This document shows, piece by piece, positions 7,474 through 15,885 of a stretch of 45,506 nt of DNA. The notes beneath the pieces were generated by a model, which was not told where the DNA came from, searched no databases, and was given only the letters and a program-made list of their open reading frames with translations. Source of the DNA: RUG708 sp050946535 (GTDB lineage: Bacteria; Bacillota; Clostridia; Peptostreptococcales; Anaerovoracaceae). Position 1 is the first letter of the stretch; each line of letters starts with the position of its first letter. The DNA lies in contig JBMNUZ010000014.1 of assembly GCA_050946535.1 (NCBI GenBank), positions 1 to 45,506 of the forward strand, read 5' to 3'. A program made the translations under genes and the position numbers.

Positions 7474-9810
7474 ATGAATTATTCATCTCAGATATCGGCA
7501 GGCGGGCTGACGGAGGCACAGGTAAAGGCCCAGATCAGCAAGGGCAATGTAAACATAATGCCTGAAGGCTCCGCAAAGACATCGAAGGAAATAGTCAAAG
7601 ACAACATATTCACATACTTCAATGGAATATTTTTCGTTATCACGGTTCTGCTGGTAATTGTCGGGTCGTTCAGAGATCTGACTTTCCTGCCTGTAATCAT
7701 AGCGAATACGCTGATAGGAATCGCGCAGCAGCTTTATGCGAAGAAAATTCTCGACGGTCTGTCCATCATGGAGAGTTCGAAATACAAGGCTGTCAGAGAC
7801 GGAGCCGAAAAACAGGTGCCGTCTGAAAAGCTCGTGCTCGGTGATCTGATCATCCTCGAAGGCGGGCAGCAGATTCCAGCCGACGCGGTAGTGGTTGACG
7901 GCAGGCTTTCTGTAAACGAATCGATGCTTACCGGTGAATCGGATGAAATTGAAAAGAAAGCCGGAAGCGAGCTGAGATCCGGTAGCTTCATCGTTTCGGG
8001 AAAGTGCACTGCAAAGCTCACTCATGTCGGCGCCGATTCTTACGCGGCGCGCCTGACTGAGAAGGCGAAGGAGATGAAGGAAAAGCCTTCTGAAATGATC
8101 AGAGGAGTGGAACTTATCATCAAAATCGCAGGCGTAGCTATCATTCCTATCGGTGTGATGCTTCTCTACCAGGCGATGGCTGTAAATAACATGTCGTTCA
8201 AGGCCGGCGTCGTTTCAATGGTAGGCGCGATAATCGGAATGATACCTGAAGGACTCTATCTGCTGGTTACGATCGCCCTCGCTCTCAGTGCCGCCAGGCT
8301 GGCGCAGAATCAGGTACTGCTCCACGACATGAGGAGCACGGAGACTCTGGCGAGAGTCGATATACTCTGCGTCGACAAGACGGGCACGATCACAGACAGC
8401 AAGATGACGGTGAAGGAACTTTTCGCGCCTTCCGGAGTGGAATCATCGGAATTTGAGTACGCAAAACAATTGATGGGATCCTATGTTTATACTGTAGGGG
8501 ATACAAACGACACGGCGCAGGCTCTGAAGGAATATTTCCACGAGCAGCAGCCGCTCAAGGCGTCCGACGTCGTTCAGTTCAGTTCGGCCACAAAATATTC
8601 CGAGGTCGTCACAGAAGACGAAATACTGAGATTCGGCGCTCCGGAATTCCTGCTCGACGATGAAGACGCGGCACAGAACGCGGATCTGATCGCCGAAAGA
8701 GCTGGAAGAGGAGAGAGAGTCCTCGCTTTCGTAAGGGACGACGGCGTCAGGTTCAGACCGGTTCTGTTCGTGAGCATAGTGAACAATCTCAGGCCGAACG
8801 CGAAGGACACGTTCGGATACCTTACAGAGCAGGAGGTCGGCATCAAGGTTATCTCGGGCGACAACCCGCTCACGGTTTCAAAAGTTGCGGAGCAGGCCGG
8901 AATACCAGGTTCGGACAGCTGGGTAGACGCTTCTTCGCTCGATACATACGACAAGGTCAGAGAAGCGGTCGACGACTATACCGTGTTCGGCCGCGTGAAG
9001 CCGGAACAGAAGAAACAGATCGTAGATGCGCTGAAAGAGAAGAAACACAAGGTAGCCATGACTGGCGACGGAGTCAACGACATACTTGCGATGAAAGAAG
9101 CGGATTGTTCGATCGCCATGGGCGAAGGCAGCGACGCGGCGCGCCAGGCGGCCCAGGTCGTGCTGCTCGACTCCGATTTCTCGCATATGAAACAGATAAT
9201 TTCCGAGGGCAGAAGGGACATAAACAACATCACGCGTTCCGCCACGCTGTTCATCTACAAGAATCTGTTCTCGATGTTCCTCGCGATTTTCTCGATAGTC
9301 AACGCGTTCGCTTATCCGCTCCAGCCGACGCAGGTTTCGCTCATATCGATGTTCAACATCGGAATACCTGCATTTGCGCTGGCGCTCGAGGCAAACGACA
9401 AAAAGCAGAAGCTGAGGTTCCTGCAGGAAATACTCATTTCTTCGCTGCCGGCGGCGTTTACGTCGTTCTTTGCGATAGCCGCAATGGTCGTATTCGGCAG
9501 GACGTTCGGCGTGTCGACGAATGACGTCAGCGTGGCCAGTACGTTCCTGCTTTCGATCGTCGGATTTATCATACTGCTCTACATTTCAAAGCCGCTGAAC
9601 TGGTACAGAATCGCTGTCATAGTATTCTGCGCCGTCGGGCTTGTGATATGTACATACATGTTCCACGATCTTTTCGCCATAAATACGGTTTCGACACAGT
9701 GCATCATGCTGTTCGTCGTATTTGCGATAGCAGAGGAATCCGTGATGAGATATCTTACGAAATTGTCGAACGGCATCAGGAACCTGCTGATGAAGCGCAG
9801 GAACGCGTAG
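7474..9810 (+). CDS. Cation-translocating P-type ATPase, CtpE-like
   Basis: A 778-residue membrane pump with all P-type signatures: actuator loop TGES at 153-156, membrane PEGL at 258-261, phosphorylated Asp301 in DKTGTIT and hinge GDGVNDILAMKEAD around 530. The sequence MIPEGLYLLVTIALALSAARLAQ, with no N-terminal metal-binding domain, resembles the CtpE group, whose mycobacterial member is linked to calcium uptake. The ion here is an inference. About ten hydrophobic segments are visible, the last four in the C-terminal 180 residues. It sits 18 bases after the aldo/keto reductase with GAGGGG as RBS. Confidence 0.88.
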   Translation: MNYSSQISAGGLTEAQVKAQISKGNVNIMPEGSAKTSKEIVKDNIFTYFNGIFFVITVLLVIVGSFRDLTFLPVIIANTLIGIAQQLYAKKILDGLSIMESSKYKAVRDGAEKQVPSEKLVLGDLIILEGGQQIPADAVVVDGRLSVNESMLTGESDEIEKKAGSELRSGSFIVSGKCTAKLTHVGADSYAARLTEKAKEMKEKPSEMIRGVELIIKIAGVAIIPIGVMLLYQAMAVNNMSFKAGVVSMVGAIIGMIPEGLYLLVTIALALSAARLAQNQVLLHDMRSTETLARVDILCVDKTGTITDSKMTVKELFAPSGVESSEFEYAKQLMGSYVYTVGDTNDTAQALKEYFHEQQPLKASDVVQFSSATKYSEVVTEDEILRFGAPEFLLDDEDAAQNADLIAERAGRGERVLAFVRDDGVRFRPVLFVSIVNNLRPNAKDTFGYLTEQEVGIKVISGDNPLTVSKVAEQAGIPGSDSWVDASSLDTYDKVREAVDDYTVFGRVKPEQKKQIVDALKEKKHKVAMTGDGVNDILAMKEADCSIAMGEGSDAARQAAQVVLLDSDFSHMKQIISEGRRDINNITRSATLFIYKNLFSMFLAIFSIVNAFAYPLQPTQVSLISMFNIGIPAFALALEANDKKQKLRFLQEILISSLPAAFTSFFAIAAMVVFGRTFGVSTNDVSVASTFLLSIVGFIILLYISKPLNWYRIAVIVFCAVGLVICTYMFHDLFAINTVSTQCIMLFVVFAIAEESVMRYLTKLSNGIRNLLMKRRNA

Positions 9811-9890
9811 ACCGTGCACCCGCATCTGAAAATATTTTTTAGCAGAAATTCTGAAGCGGTTGTATAATATTCATTGACATGTTATGCTGC

Positions 9891-9929
9891 GGGCCGTCAT
9901 TCTACTAAATGAACGTACGGCCCCGGACT
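9891..9929 (+). terminator. Possible weak terminator after the P-type ATPase
   Basis: GGGCCGT (9891-9897) pairs with ACGGCCC (9917-9923), with inner CATT/AATG pairing. Only a weak ACTTTTA follows. TTGACA at 9874-9879 lies just upstream, but without a good -10. Confidence 0.4.
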
Positions 9930-9968
9930 TTTATGTAAAAATTTTATTTAAAAATTAAGGAGTGTTTT

Positions 9969-10628
9969 ATGAAACAGTTTAAAAAAGTGCTGGCACTTTC
10001 ACTCGTGCTGGTTATGACGGTTGTATTATTCGCAGGCTGTGGATCATCGAATACATCGAAGACATCTCAGAAAGACGATCCAATCCTCGGACAGTGGAAG
10101 TGCACCGCGCTCGATATGGGAAGCGGCGATATCATGAGCTCGCTCGGTTCGTCCTTCGGCGATTCGGTCGTTTTCTACGCGTGGGATGACGGCACTTGCA
10201 GACTTTCGATGATGGGAAGCTCTTTCCCTATGGAATGGGAGAACACGGGCGACGATTACAAGCTCACGATCGACCTCAAGTCATTTGCTGAAGCAAACGG
10301 CATGACTGAAGAAGAACTGAAGAGCCAGCTTGCAGGTTCTACGAGCGCTGAAATAGACGAAACTCAGAGCTACAGAGGCGTTCTGGAGAATGGAGAATTC
10401 GTAGTCGACATGGCGAAATATTACGATGATGCAAAGGATTCAAGTTCAAGCGATTCATCCGCTACGTCTGAGAAGATGGAATTCACATTCGAGCGCACTG
10501 GCGACGCTCCTGACAAGGATGAAGTTGAATCAAGCTCGACTACTTCGACAGGAACAAGCACAACTACAGATTCTTCAGCTTCGTCAGCCGATTCCTCAAC
10601 TACTACAGATTCATCTTCGGCTAACTGA
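9969..10628 (+). CDS. Secreted lipoprotein with Ser/Thr-rich tail
   Basis: The N-terminus is a lipoprotein signal peptide: MKQFKK, a hydrophobic core and lipobox LFAGC with Cys24 as the lipidated residue. The body (about 35-180) has the pattern 'DPILGQWKCTALDMGSGD', like the small lipocalin-like or DUF-type lipoproteins of Clostridia, but I do not recognise a named family. The last 35 residues are almost only Ser, Thr, Ala and Asp, probably a flexible extracellular linker. GGAGTG is the RBS. The gene for the enzyme that lipidates it, lgt, follows after 170 bases. Confidence 0.85.
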   Translation: MKQFKKVLALSLVLVMTVVLFAGCGSSNTSKTSQKDDPILGQWKCTALDMGSGDIMSSLGSSFGDSVVFYAWDDGTCRLSMMGSSFPMEWENTGDDYKLTIDLKSFAEANGMTEEELKSQLAGSTSAEIDETQSYRGVLENGEFVVDMAKYYDDAKDSSSSDSSATSEKMEFTFERTGDAPDKDEVESSSTTSTGTSTTTDSSASSADSSTTTDSSSAN

Positions 10629-10730
10629 CAGAAGAGTGCAGATATGATTTCCAGGAGCAGCGGCTCTGCGGTTAAATCTGCGTAATCAACAAACATAACA
10701 GTGGTTACAGCGCGGGCCGGTCCCGCAGAA

Positions 10731-10762
10731 TGCCCGCCGGATGACAGATCTTCCGGCGGGCA
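10731..10762. other. GC-rich hairpin between lipoprotein gene and lgt
   Basis: TGCCCGCCGGA (10731-10741) pairs perfectly with TCCGGCGGGCA (10752-10762), with a 10-base loop. It is followed by AAAAATTTA, not a T-run, so it is at best an atypical terminator; it could stabilise the lipoprotein mRNA end. It ends 36 bases before lgt. Confidence 0.55.
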
Positions 10763-10798
10763 AAAATTTATCGCAATATTTCTGTCAGGAGGCAGATA

Positions 10799-11707
10799 AT
10801 GAATTTTACACCTGATCCGGTGGCATTTACTATTTTCGGCCTTGAAATAAGATGGTACGCACTGCTCATATGCGCAGGAATGATTCTTGCGACGGTTATA
10901 GCAATGCACAGGGCTCCGAGCAGAGGAATCAAACAGGATGATCTGCTCGACACTGTACTGATCTCGCTGCCGATAGGCATAGTCGGAGCGAGAGCGTGGT
11001 ACGTTATTTTCGAGTGGGAAAACTACCACAGCTTTTTCGACGTAATAAACATACGTGCAGGCGGCCTCGCCATACAGGGAGGCCTCATATTCGGCATAAT
11101 TGCTGCATACTTCGTGTGCAGACACAAGAAGATAAGTCTGCTCGCGATGCTCGACCTCGCAATTCCTGAAGTTGCGCTCGCGCAGGCGATAGGCCGCTGG
11201 GGCAACTTCTTCAACCAGGAAGCACACGGTACCGAGACAGACCTTCCGTGGGGCATAATGATCGACGGCGTCAAGGTTCATCCGACGTTCCTTTATGAAT
11301 CGCTCTGGTGTCTGTTCCTCTTCATATTTCTTTCCATAGTAGACGGCCGCTCTCGCAATAAATTCAGAGGCCGCACCTTTTCGCTGTACCTCATGCTCTA
11401 TTCGCTCGAGCGTTTCTTCGTCGAGCAGCTGAGGACAGACAGTCTCCTCGCAGGACCGGCCGATCTCGTCATGCCGCTCAAAGCAGCAGGCTACGATCCG
11501 TACGCCGTTCCAGGAGTGCTTCATATCGGAGATTTCCTGATCTACCCGTTCAGGACGGCTCAGTTCATAAGTCTGCTAGCGTTCATAGGAGGTCTGATTC
11601 TATACATCGTCATGAAACGCGTGGATTCGCCGAACAAAAAGAGAGGTGCCGGAATCACGGGCAGTCCGGGAAAAGATGCCGCCCTGAGTGAGGATGCTTC
11701 GGAATAA
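10799..11707 (+). CDS. lgt: Prolipoprotein diacylglyceryl transferase
   Basis: Lgt moves diacylglycerol from phosphatidylglycerol to the lipobox cysteine of prolipoproteins in the membrane. The 302-residue protein has the signature GRWGNFFNQEAHG near residue 137, the HPTFLYES segment near 161 and about seven membrane spans. AGGAGG precedes the ATG by about 8 bases. The charged tail (NKKRGAGITGSPGKDAALSE) is longer than usual. Its last 14 bases overlap, in another frame, the start of the SLH fragment at 11694. Confidence 0.95.
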   Translation: MNFTPDPVAFTIFGLEIRWYALLICAGMILATVIAMHRAPSRGIKQDDLLDTVLISLPIGIVGARAWYVIFEWENYHSFFDVINIRAGGLAIQGGLIFGIIAAYFVCRHKKISLLAMLDLAIPEVALAQAIGRWGNFFNQEAHGTETDLPWGIMIDGVKVHPTFLYESLWCLFLFIFLSIVDGRSRNKFRGRTFSLYLMLYSLERFFVEQLRTDSLLAGPADLVMPLKAAGYDPYAVPGVLHIGDFLIYPFRTAQFISLLAFIGGLILYIVMKRVDSPNKKRGAGITGSPGKDAALSEDASE

Positions 11708-11843
11708 TCAGTATCTCCAGCAGCGCGGCCTGATAAGCGGATACGAAGATAATACTCTCCGCCCGGAGCAGACGCTCAGCAGAGCGGAAGGCGTTTCGAT
11801 GGTCATGAGAATGATGAGATATATCGGGAACGAAAATCTGTAA
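11694..11843 (+). pseudogene. Fragment of an S-layer-homology (SLH) domain gene
   Basis: A 49-codon frame starting inside the lgt end reads, from residue 12, GLISGYEDNTLRPEQTLSRA followed by EGVSMVMRMMRYIG. This is the diagnostic second half of an SLH motif (GxxxGYxDxTfrPxxxlTRAE), a cell-wall anchoring module that normally occurs in triplicate at the end of large surface proteins. Only one motif is present with no signal peptide, so this is the stranded C-terminus of a lost surface protein gene. An RBS-like GAGG precedes the ATG, so translation of the piece is possible. Confidence 0.7.
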
Positions 11844-11871
11844 TAACAGCCTTAAGCAGCTTTTTTCATTA

Positions 11872-11908
11872 ACAGGTCAGCCCTGCAGGCCGGCCTGTTT
11901 TTCTTTTT
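11872..11908 (+). terminator. Intrinsic terminator after lgt/SLH remnant
   Basis: ACAGG pairs with CCTGT (11872-11876 / 11894-11898), with GCC/GGC inside the loop, followed by TTTTTCTTTTT. Confidence 0.75.
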
Positions 11909-12104
11909 ACTCTACAGAAATTTTCGGGCTGTGCGGGCCGCTGCGGTTGAGAATACAGCGCCTTTGTGATAGACTAATAAATTGCATTAAAGGATAACAA
12001 TGCGCGTTTCGCGGCGCGTGTGTGTCACCCGTAAACTTCTTTTAGCTGAACGATGACACGGAAAATATATAAGATGGGACTATTCCCCGGAAAGGATACA
12101 TGAG

Positions 12105-13199
12105 ATGAAGCTTGGCATAGTAGGTCTTCCTAATGTAGGCAAGAGCACGCTTTTCAACGCCATTACGAAGGCGGGCGCGGAGGCGGCGAACTATCCGTTC
12201 TGCACGATCGAGCCGAACGTAGGAGTTGTAACGGTACCGGACAACAGGCTCAAGGTACTTACCGATATATATAAAGCAAAGAAAACGATTTACACCACCA
12301 TCGAATTCTACGACATAGCCGGACTGGTAAAAGGCGCGTCGAAGGGCGAGGGACTCGGAAACAAGTTTCTCGGACATATCCGCGAGGTTTCAGCTATCGT
12401 GCATGTCGTAAGGTGCTTTGAAGACGGAAACGTCGTTCATGTCGACGGAAAGATCGATCCTCTTTCAGACATCGACACGATCAATACGGAACTGATACTC
12501 GCTGACATGGAGATGCTGGAGAAGCAGCAGGTGAAGATAGCCAAGATAGCTAAAAGCGGCGACAAAAAGGCTAAAAAAGACCTCGAAATAATGGAGAGCA
12601 TAAGCGACGTTCTCGCTCAGGGACTTTCGGCCAGAACGATGACGTTTGACGATCCGGAGGACGAAAAGTTCGTGGAGCACCTCAATCTTCTCTCCTACAA
12701 GCCTATCATCTATGTCGCCAACGTAGGCGAAGACGATGCTGCAGAGGGGAATTCCTATTCGCAGCAGGTTGCTGAATTCGCAAAAACGGAGGGCTCGGAG
12801 GCTATCACGATCTGCGCAGAGCTCGAGGCAGAGATGGCAGAGCTCGAGGACGACGAAAAGCAGGCTTTCCTCGACGATCTCGGAATAGAGGAGTCAGGCC
12901 TCGACAAGCTGGTCAAGTCGAGCTACTCGCTGCTCAATCTCATCTCTTTCCTTACGGCAGGCGAGCCGGAGGTAAGAGCATGGACGATCACGAAAGGCAC
13001 AAAGGCTCCTCAGGCTGCCGGCAAGATCCATACAGATTTCGAGAGAGGATTCATCAGAGCGGAAACGATCACATATGACCAGCTGGTTGAGTGCAACGGC
13101 AATCTGGGGGTAGCAAGAGAAAAAGGACTTCTGAGATCAGAAGGCAAGGACTACGTCGTACAGGATGGAGATGTGATGCATTTCCTGTTCAACGTATAA
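12105..13199 (+). CDS. ychF: Redox-regulated ATPase YchF (Obg-like P-loop protein)
   Basis: A 364-residue P-loop protein of the Obg/YchF family that binds ribosomes and prefers ATP. Visible: G1 GLPNVGKST at residues 6-14, G3 FYDIAGLVKGAS near 68, a central helical insert and a C-terminal TGS domain ending YVVQDGDVMHFLFNV. The G4 position lacks a classical NKxD, as is normal for YchF. GAAAGGA upstream serves as RBS. The 11909-12104 gap before it holds no gene. It is probably the first gene of a unit with the DUF2007 and aroDK genes. Confidence 0.95.
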   Translation: MKLGIVGLPNVGKSTLFNAITKAGAEAANYPFCTIEPNVGVVTVPDNRLKVLTDIYKAKKTIYTTIEFYDIAGLVKGASKGEGLGNKFLGHIREVSAIVHVVRCFEDGNVVHVDGKIDPLSDIDTINTELILADMEMLEKQQVKIAKIAKSGDKKAKKDLEIMESISDVLAQGLSARTMTFDDPEDEKFVEHLNLLSYKPIIYVANVGEDDAAEGNSYSQQVAEFAKTEGSEAITICAELEAEMAELEDDEKQAFLDDLGIEESGLDKLVKSSYSLLNLISFLTAGEPEVRAWTITKGTKAPQAAGKIHTDFERGFIRAETITYDQLVECNGNLGVAREKGLLRSEGKDYVVQDGDVMHFLFNV

Positions 13200-13293
13200 A
13201 AGGGAAAGAACGCGTCAGACCGTTATTTCAGGCTGCCGGGCAGAAAAGACGGAGGACTCGTTTTGAGGGCGGACCCGCCCGGGAGGATCCAGG

Positions 13294-13641
13294 ATGTTTG
13301 GCAGCAAAAAAGACAAGAAGAATAAAGAGTGGAGAGACGGCAGATTTCTGGTTTCAGCGAAAAGTTCGATAGAAGCAGATATCTACGTCTCAAAACTTGC
13401 CGGGGAAGGCATTCCTGCAGAAAAGAGATACCAGGGTGCATCGAATTTCCTTGAGATTTCCATGGGAGGCTCGACCATTTCTCCTGTGGACATCTACGTT
13501 CCGGCGCAGACGCTGGAAAGAGCGCGCGAAGTGATAGTTCCGGTTCCGATAGAAGACGATTTCGAAGAGGCTCAGGAACCGGATGTTGAAGACGCAGCAG
13601 AAAGCGGGAGAGTAAAGGTCAGAAGCAATGAAGACGATTGA
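13294..13641 (+). CDS. DUF2007 domain protein (putative signal-transducing family)
   Basis: A 115-residue acidic cytoplasmic protein. Residues 20-80 (SIEADIYVSKLAGEGIPAEK ... DIYVPAQTLERAREVI) fit the DUF2007 pattern, a small ACT-like fold of unknown role: length, the 'L..eGIP' turn and the final alpha helix with 'A.evi'. The tail is Glu/Asp-rich. GGGAGGATCCAGG is the RBS. Its last 14 bases overlap the aroD-aroK start, implying translational coupling with a shikimate-pathway gene. Confidence 0.7.
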   Translation: MFGSKKDKKNKEWRDGRFLVSAKSSIEADIYVSKLAGEGIPAEKRYQGASNFLEISMGGSTISPVDIYVPAQTLERAREVIVPVPIEDDFEEAQEPDVEDAAESGRVKVRSNEDD

Positions 13642-14941
13642 TATTGGAGGAGTTATTCTGGGTCCTGACAGGATGCCAGCCATATGCGTGCCGATTGCGG
13701 CGGGGAGCATTGTGGAGATTATGCACAGAGCAAGCGAGATAGCCGATTCGCCGGCGGATTTCGTGGAATTCAGAGCCGACTGGCTCGACGACACGGCTTA
13801 TCTCAATTCAAACACAGTCGATGCGGCGCTAAAGACCATCAGAAATATTCTTCCGGAGCGGCCGGTGCTCTTTACGCTCAGGACTTCTCAGGAAGGCGGC
13901 AAAGCCGACGTAAGAGATGATCAGTATGCGGAAATAACCGAAGCAGCTGCCGGAAGCGGATTCATATCAGCGATAGATCTCGAGTATTCCAGGGAAAGTG
14001 TAGCGGACGGTTCTCTTCAGGCAGCCGCAGCCGCAAATGGCATAAAGACGGTAGTCAGCTTCCACGATTTCGAGAAGACTCCGCCTGCGGATGAACTAGT
14101 GGCACGGATGAAGGCGATGGCAGGAAGCGGTGCGGATATAGTCAAGGCTGCCGTCATGCCGCAGTCTGACGCCGATCTGCTCGAAGTGCTGAAAGCCTCA
14201 GAGGAACTCAAGCGCACGCTCGAGACTCCGTTCATACTGATTTCGATGGGTGAGAAGGGCGTCCTTTCGAGAGTGAGCGGAGGACAGCTCGGAAGCGCGT
14301 TCACGTTTGCATCGGCCGGATGGACATCGGCGCCCGGACAGATGGATGCCGACACGACCGACAGGATCCTGCGCGCACTCTATACTGCTTCCAGGCCTCA
14401 GCAGAAGAAATTCAGGATGGAAAAGGGAAATATCGTGCTCGGCGGGTTCATGGGCACAGGCAAATCTTCTGTTTCCAGGAAGATTTCTATGTTCGCCGAT
14501 TTCAAGCCTGTCGATATGGACAAAATCATCGAGGAAAGAGCCGGCATGAAGATTCCTGAAATCTTTAAAAAGAAGGGTGAAGAAGCATTCAGAGATATGG
14601 AGACGGAGATCTGCGGGGAACTTTCGGAGCAGAGCGGGCTCGTAATCTCGACGGGCGGCGGCACGCTGCTGAGACAGGAAAACGTTGATGCGCTCAGGAA
14701 AAACGGCGTGATATTCATGCTGGAAGCAAATCCGGACACAATCTACGGACGTTTGAAAAACAGCATCGAAAAGAGGCCGAAGCTGGAAGGCCACATGAAC
14801 AGAGGCTACATTTCGTGGCTCATGAAGCGCAGGCAGGATGCGTACGACCGTGCGGCCGACGCACATATCTGCGTGGACGGCTCGACTCCTGGGAAGACGG
14901 CTGTGAAGATTCTTTCAATAGCGGGTATCATTCCTGACTGA
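13628..14941 (+). CDS. aroDK: Bifunctional 3-dehydroquinate dehydratase (type I) / shikimate kinase
   Basis: One 437-residue polypeptide fuses two shikimate-pathway enzymes. Residues 1-255 are type I dehydroquinate dehydratase, with Schiff-base Lys173 (DIVKAAVMP) and general base His146 (VSFHDF). Residues 265-437 are shikimate kinase, with Walker A GFMGTGKSS at 273-281, the shikimate-binding Asp in VDMDKII and STGGGTLL. The usual bacterial arrangement has separate genes, and the order is dehydratase-kinase without the dehydrogenase that sits between these steps. The start overlaps the preceding DUF2007 gene by 14 bases. A terminator follows at 15101. Confidence 0.92.
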   Translation: MKTIDIGGVILGPDRMPAICVPIAAGSIVEIMHRASEIADSPADFVEFRADWLDDTAYLNSNTVDAALKTIRNILPERPVLFTLRTSQEGGKADVRDDQYAEITEAAAGSGFISAIDLEYSRESVADGSLQAAAAANGIKTVVSFHDFEKTPPADELVARMKAMAGSGADIVKAAVMPQSDADLLEVLKASEELKRTLETPFILISMGEKGVLSRVSGGQLGSAFTFASAGWTSAPGQMDADTTDRILRALYTASRPQQKKFRMEKGNIVLGGFMGTGKSSVSRKISMFADFKPVDMDKIIEERAGMKIPEIFKKKGEEAFRDMETEICGELSEQSGLVISTGGGTLLRQENVDALRKNGVIFMLEANPDTIYGRLKNSIEKRPKLEGHMNRGYISWLMKRRQDAYDRAADAHICVDGSTPGKTAVKILSIAGIIPD

Positions 14942-15100
14942 TCCGAAGAGTTCTTTATTCACAGAAACTTCACAAATACTACAAGAGTTATCCATATATA
15001 ACTGGTAAAATTTCAGCATCAAAAGGGGAAGAATATATAGTTCTTACTTAACCATCTTAAATGAGATAATTCCTGAACATTTTCCATGCATAATTATGAA

Positions 15101-15146
15101 AACGGAAATGCGCTTTAGATCCGGGCGTGTTTCCGTTATTTTTTTT
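15101..15146 (+). terminator. Intrinsic terminator separating aroDK from the dcw cluster
   Basis: AACGGAAA (15101-15108) pairs with TTTCCGTT (15130-15137), followed by ATTTTTTTT. The stem is perfect and the T-run is on the plus strand. The rest of 14942-15389 holds no gene. Confidence 0.8.
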
Positions 15147-15238
15147 CTTATTTTTCTATTTTCCCGGGGCAGCCACATTTTTTCATCATGTCATTGCTGG
15201 AAATTTTCATTTCCGGAGACAGAACAGCGATATTACAC

Positions 15239-15245
15239 AAAGTGG
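15239..15245 (+). promoter_or_regulatory. Upstream AAAGTGG box, possible MraZ site
   Basis: AAAGTGG at 15239 matches the core bound by MraZ in several bacteria (AAAGTG(G/T)). It is about 150 bases upstream of the promoter; a second copy lies at 15435-15441. Single heptamers are weak evidence. Confidence 0.25.
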
Positions 15246-15389
15246 TTGGAAAAATTTTCTGCTTTACTGTGCCATATTGTTTTTTTTTAGAATAATTTAT
15301 TTCGTCAACTCCCTTTAAACACAGTTTTTTCAACGTTTCAGCGTAAATGTACAGCGTGGAGCAGCTGGAAATCAACTCGCTTTATCTGG

Positions 15390-15418
15390 TTGAAAAAAAC
15401 CGCTCTGTGGAGTATAGT
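15390..15418 (+). promoter_or_regulatory. Sigma-A promoter of the dcw cluster
   Basis: TTGAAA (15390-15395), a 17-base spacer and TATAGT (15413-15418), placed 34 bases before the mraZ start. An AAAGTGG box at 15435-15441 lies just after the expected transcription start, where MraZ would autoregulate. Confidence 0.7.
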
Positions 15419-15451
15419 GAAAGAAAAGATTATCAAAGTGGAGCAAAAGGG

Positions 15452-15883
15452 ATGTTCAGCGGTACATATTTTCACACATTAGATCCGAAAGGAAGGATCA
15501 TCATACCCGCGAAGTTTCGTGACGATCTGGGAGAGTCTTTCATGCTCACCAGAGGCCTCGACGGATGTCTTTTTGTCTTCACTATGTCTGCGTGGAACGC
15601 TTTCGTCGAAAAGCTCAATGTAATTCCTATGTCAGAGGATGCAGGCAGAGCGTTCACCAGATATTTCTTTGCCAGTGCAGTAGAGGGAAAGCTCGACAAG
15701 CAGGGCAGGCTCAATATCCCGCAGCAGCTTCTCAGCCACGCTCATATCGATAAAGATGTGGTTACGATCGGAGTAAACACCAGGATAGAAATCTGGAGCA
15801 AGGAAGTGTGGGATGAATACACGAGTACTCCTGCTTTCTCAGAGGATAATATTGCGGAAAATATGAAGAAACTTGGAATCTGA
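15452..15883 (+). CDS. mraZ: Transcriptional regulator MraZ
   Basis: A 143-residue AbrB-like DNA-binding protein, first gene of the dcw cluster, that forms a ring and controls its own operon. It carries the two related MraZ halves: FHTLDPKGRIIIPAKFR near the N-terminus and GKLDKQGRLNIPQQLL near residue 79. The open frame runs back to 15347, but AAAGGG before 15452 and the family start MFSG decide the start; the longer form would include the promoter. It ends 2 bases before rsmH. Confidence 0.95.
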   Translation: MFSGTYFHTLDPKGRIIIPAKFRDDLGESFMLTRGLDGCLFVFTMSAWNAFVEKLNVIPMSEDAGRAFTRYFFASAVEGKLDKQGRLNIPQQLLSHAHIDKDVVTIGVNTRIEIWSKEVWDEYTSTPAFSEDNIAENMKKLGI

Positions 15884-15885
15884 CG

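Noticed and set aside
10421..11524. 367-codon open frame on the minus strand opposite lgt
   Set aside because: It is antisense to the unmistakable lgt and lipoprotein genes, has no family resemblance and is Arg/Tyr/Glu-rich as expected from a shadow frame of this codon usage.
14985..15000. DnaA box-like TTATCCATA after aroDK
   Set aside because: Single imperfect nonamer with no cluster, no DnaA gene and no AT-rich unwinding element pattern; not an origin.
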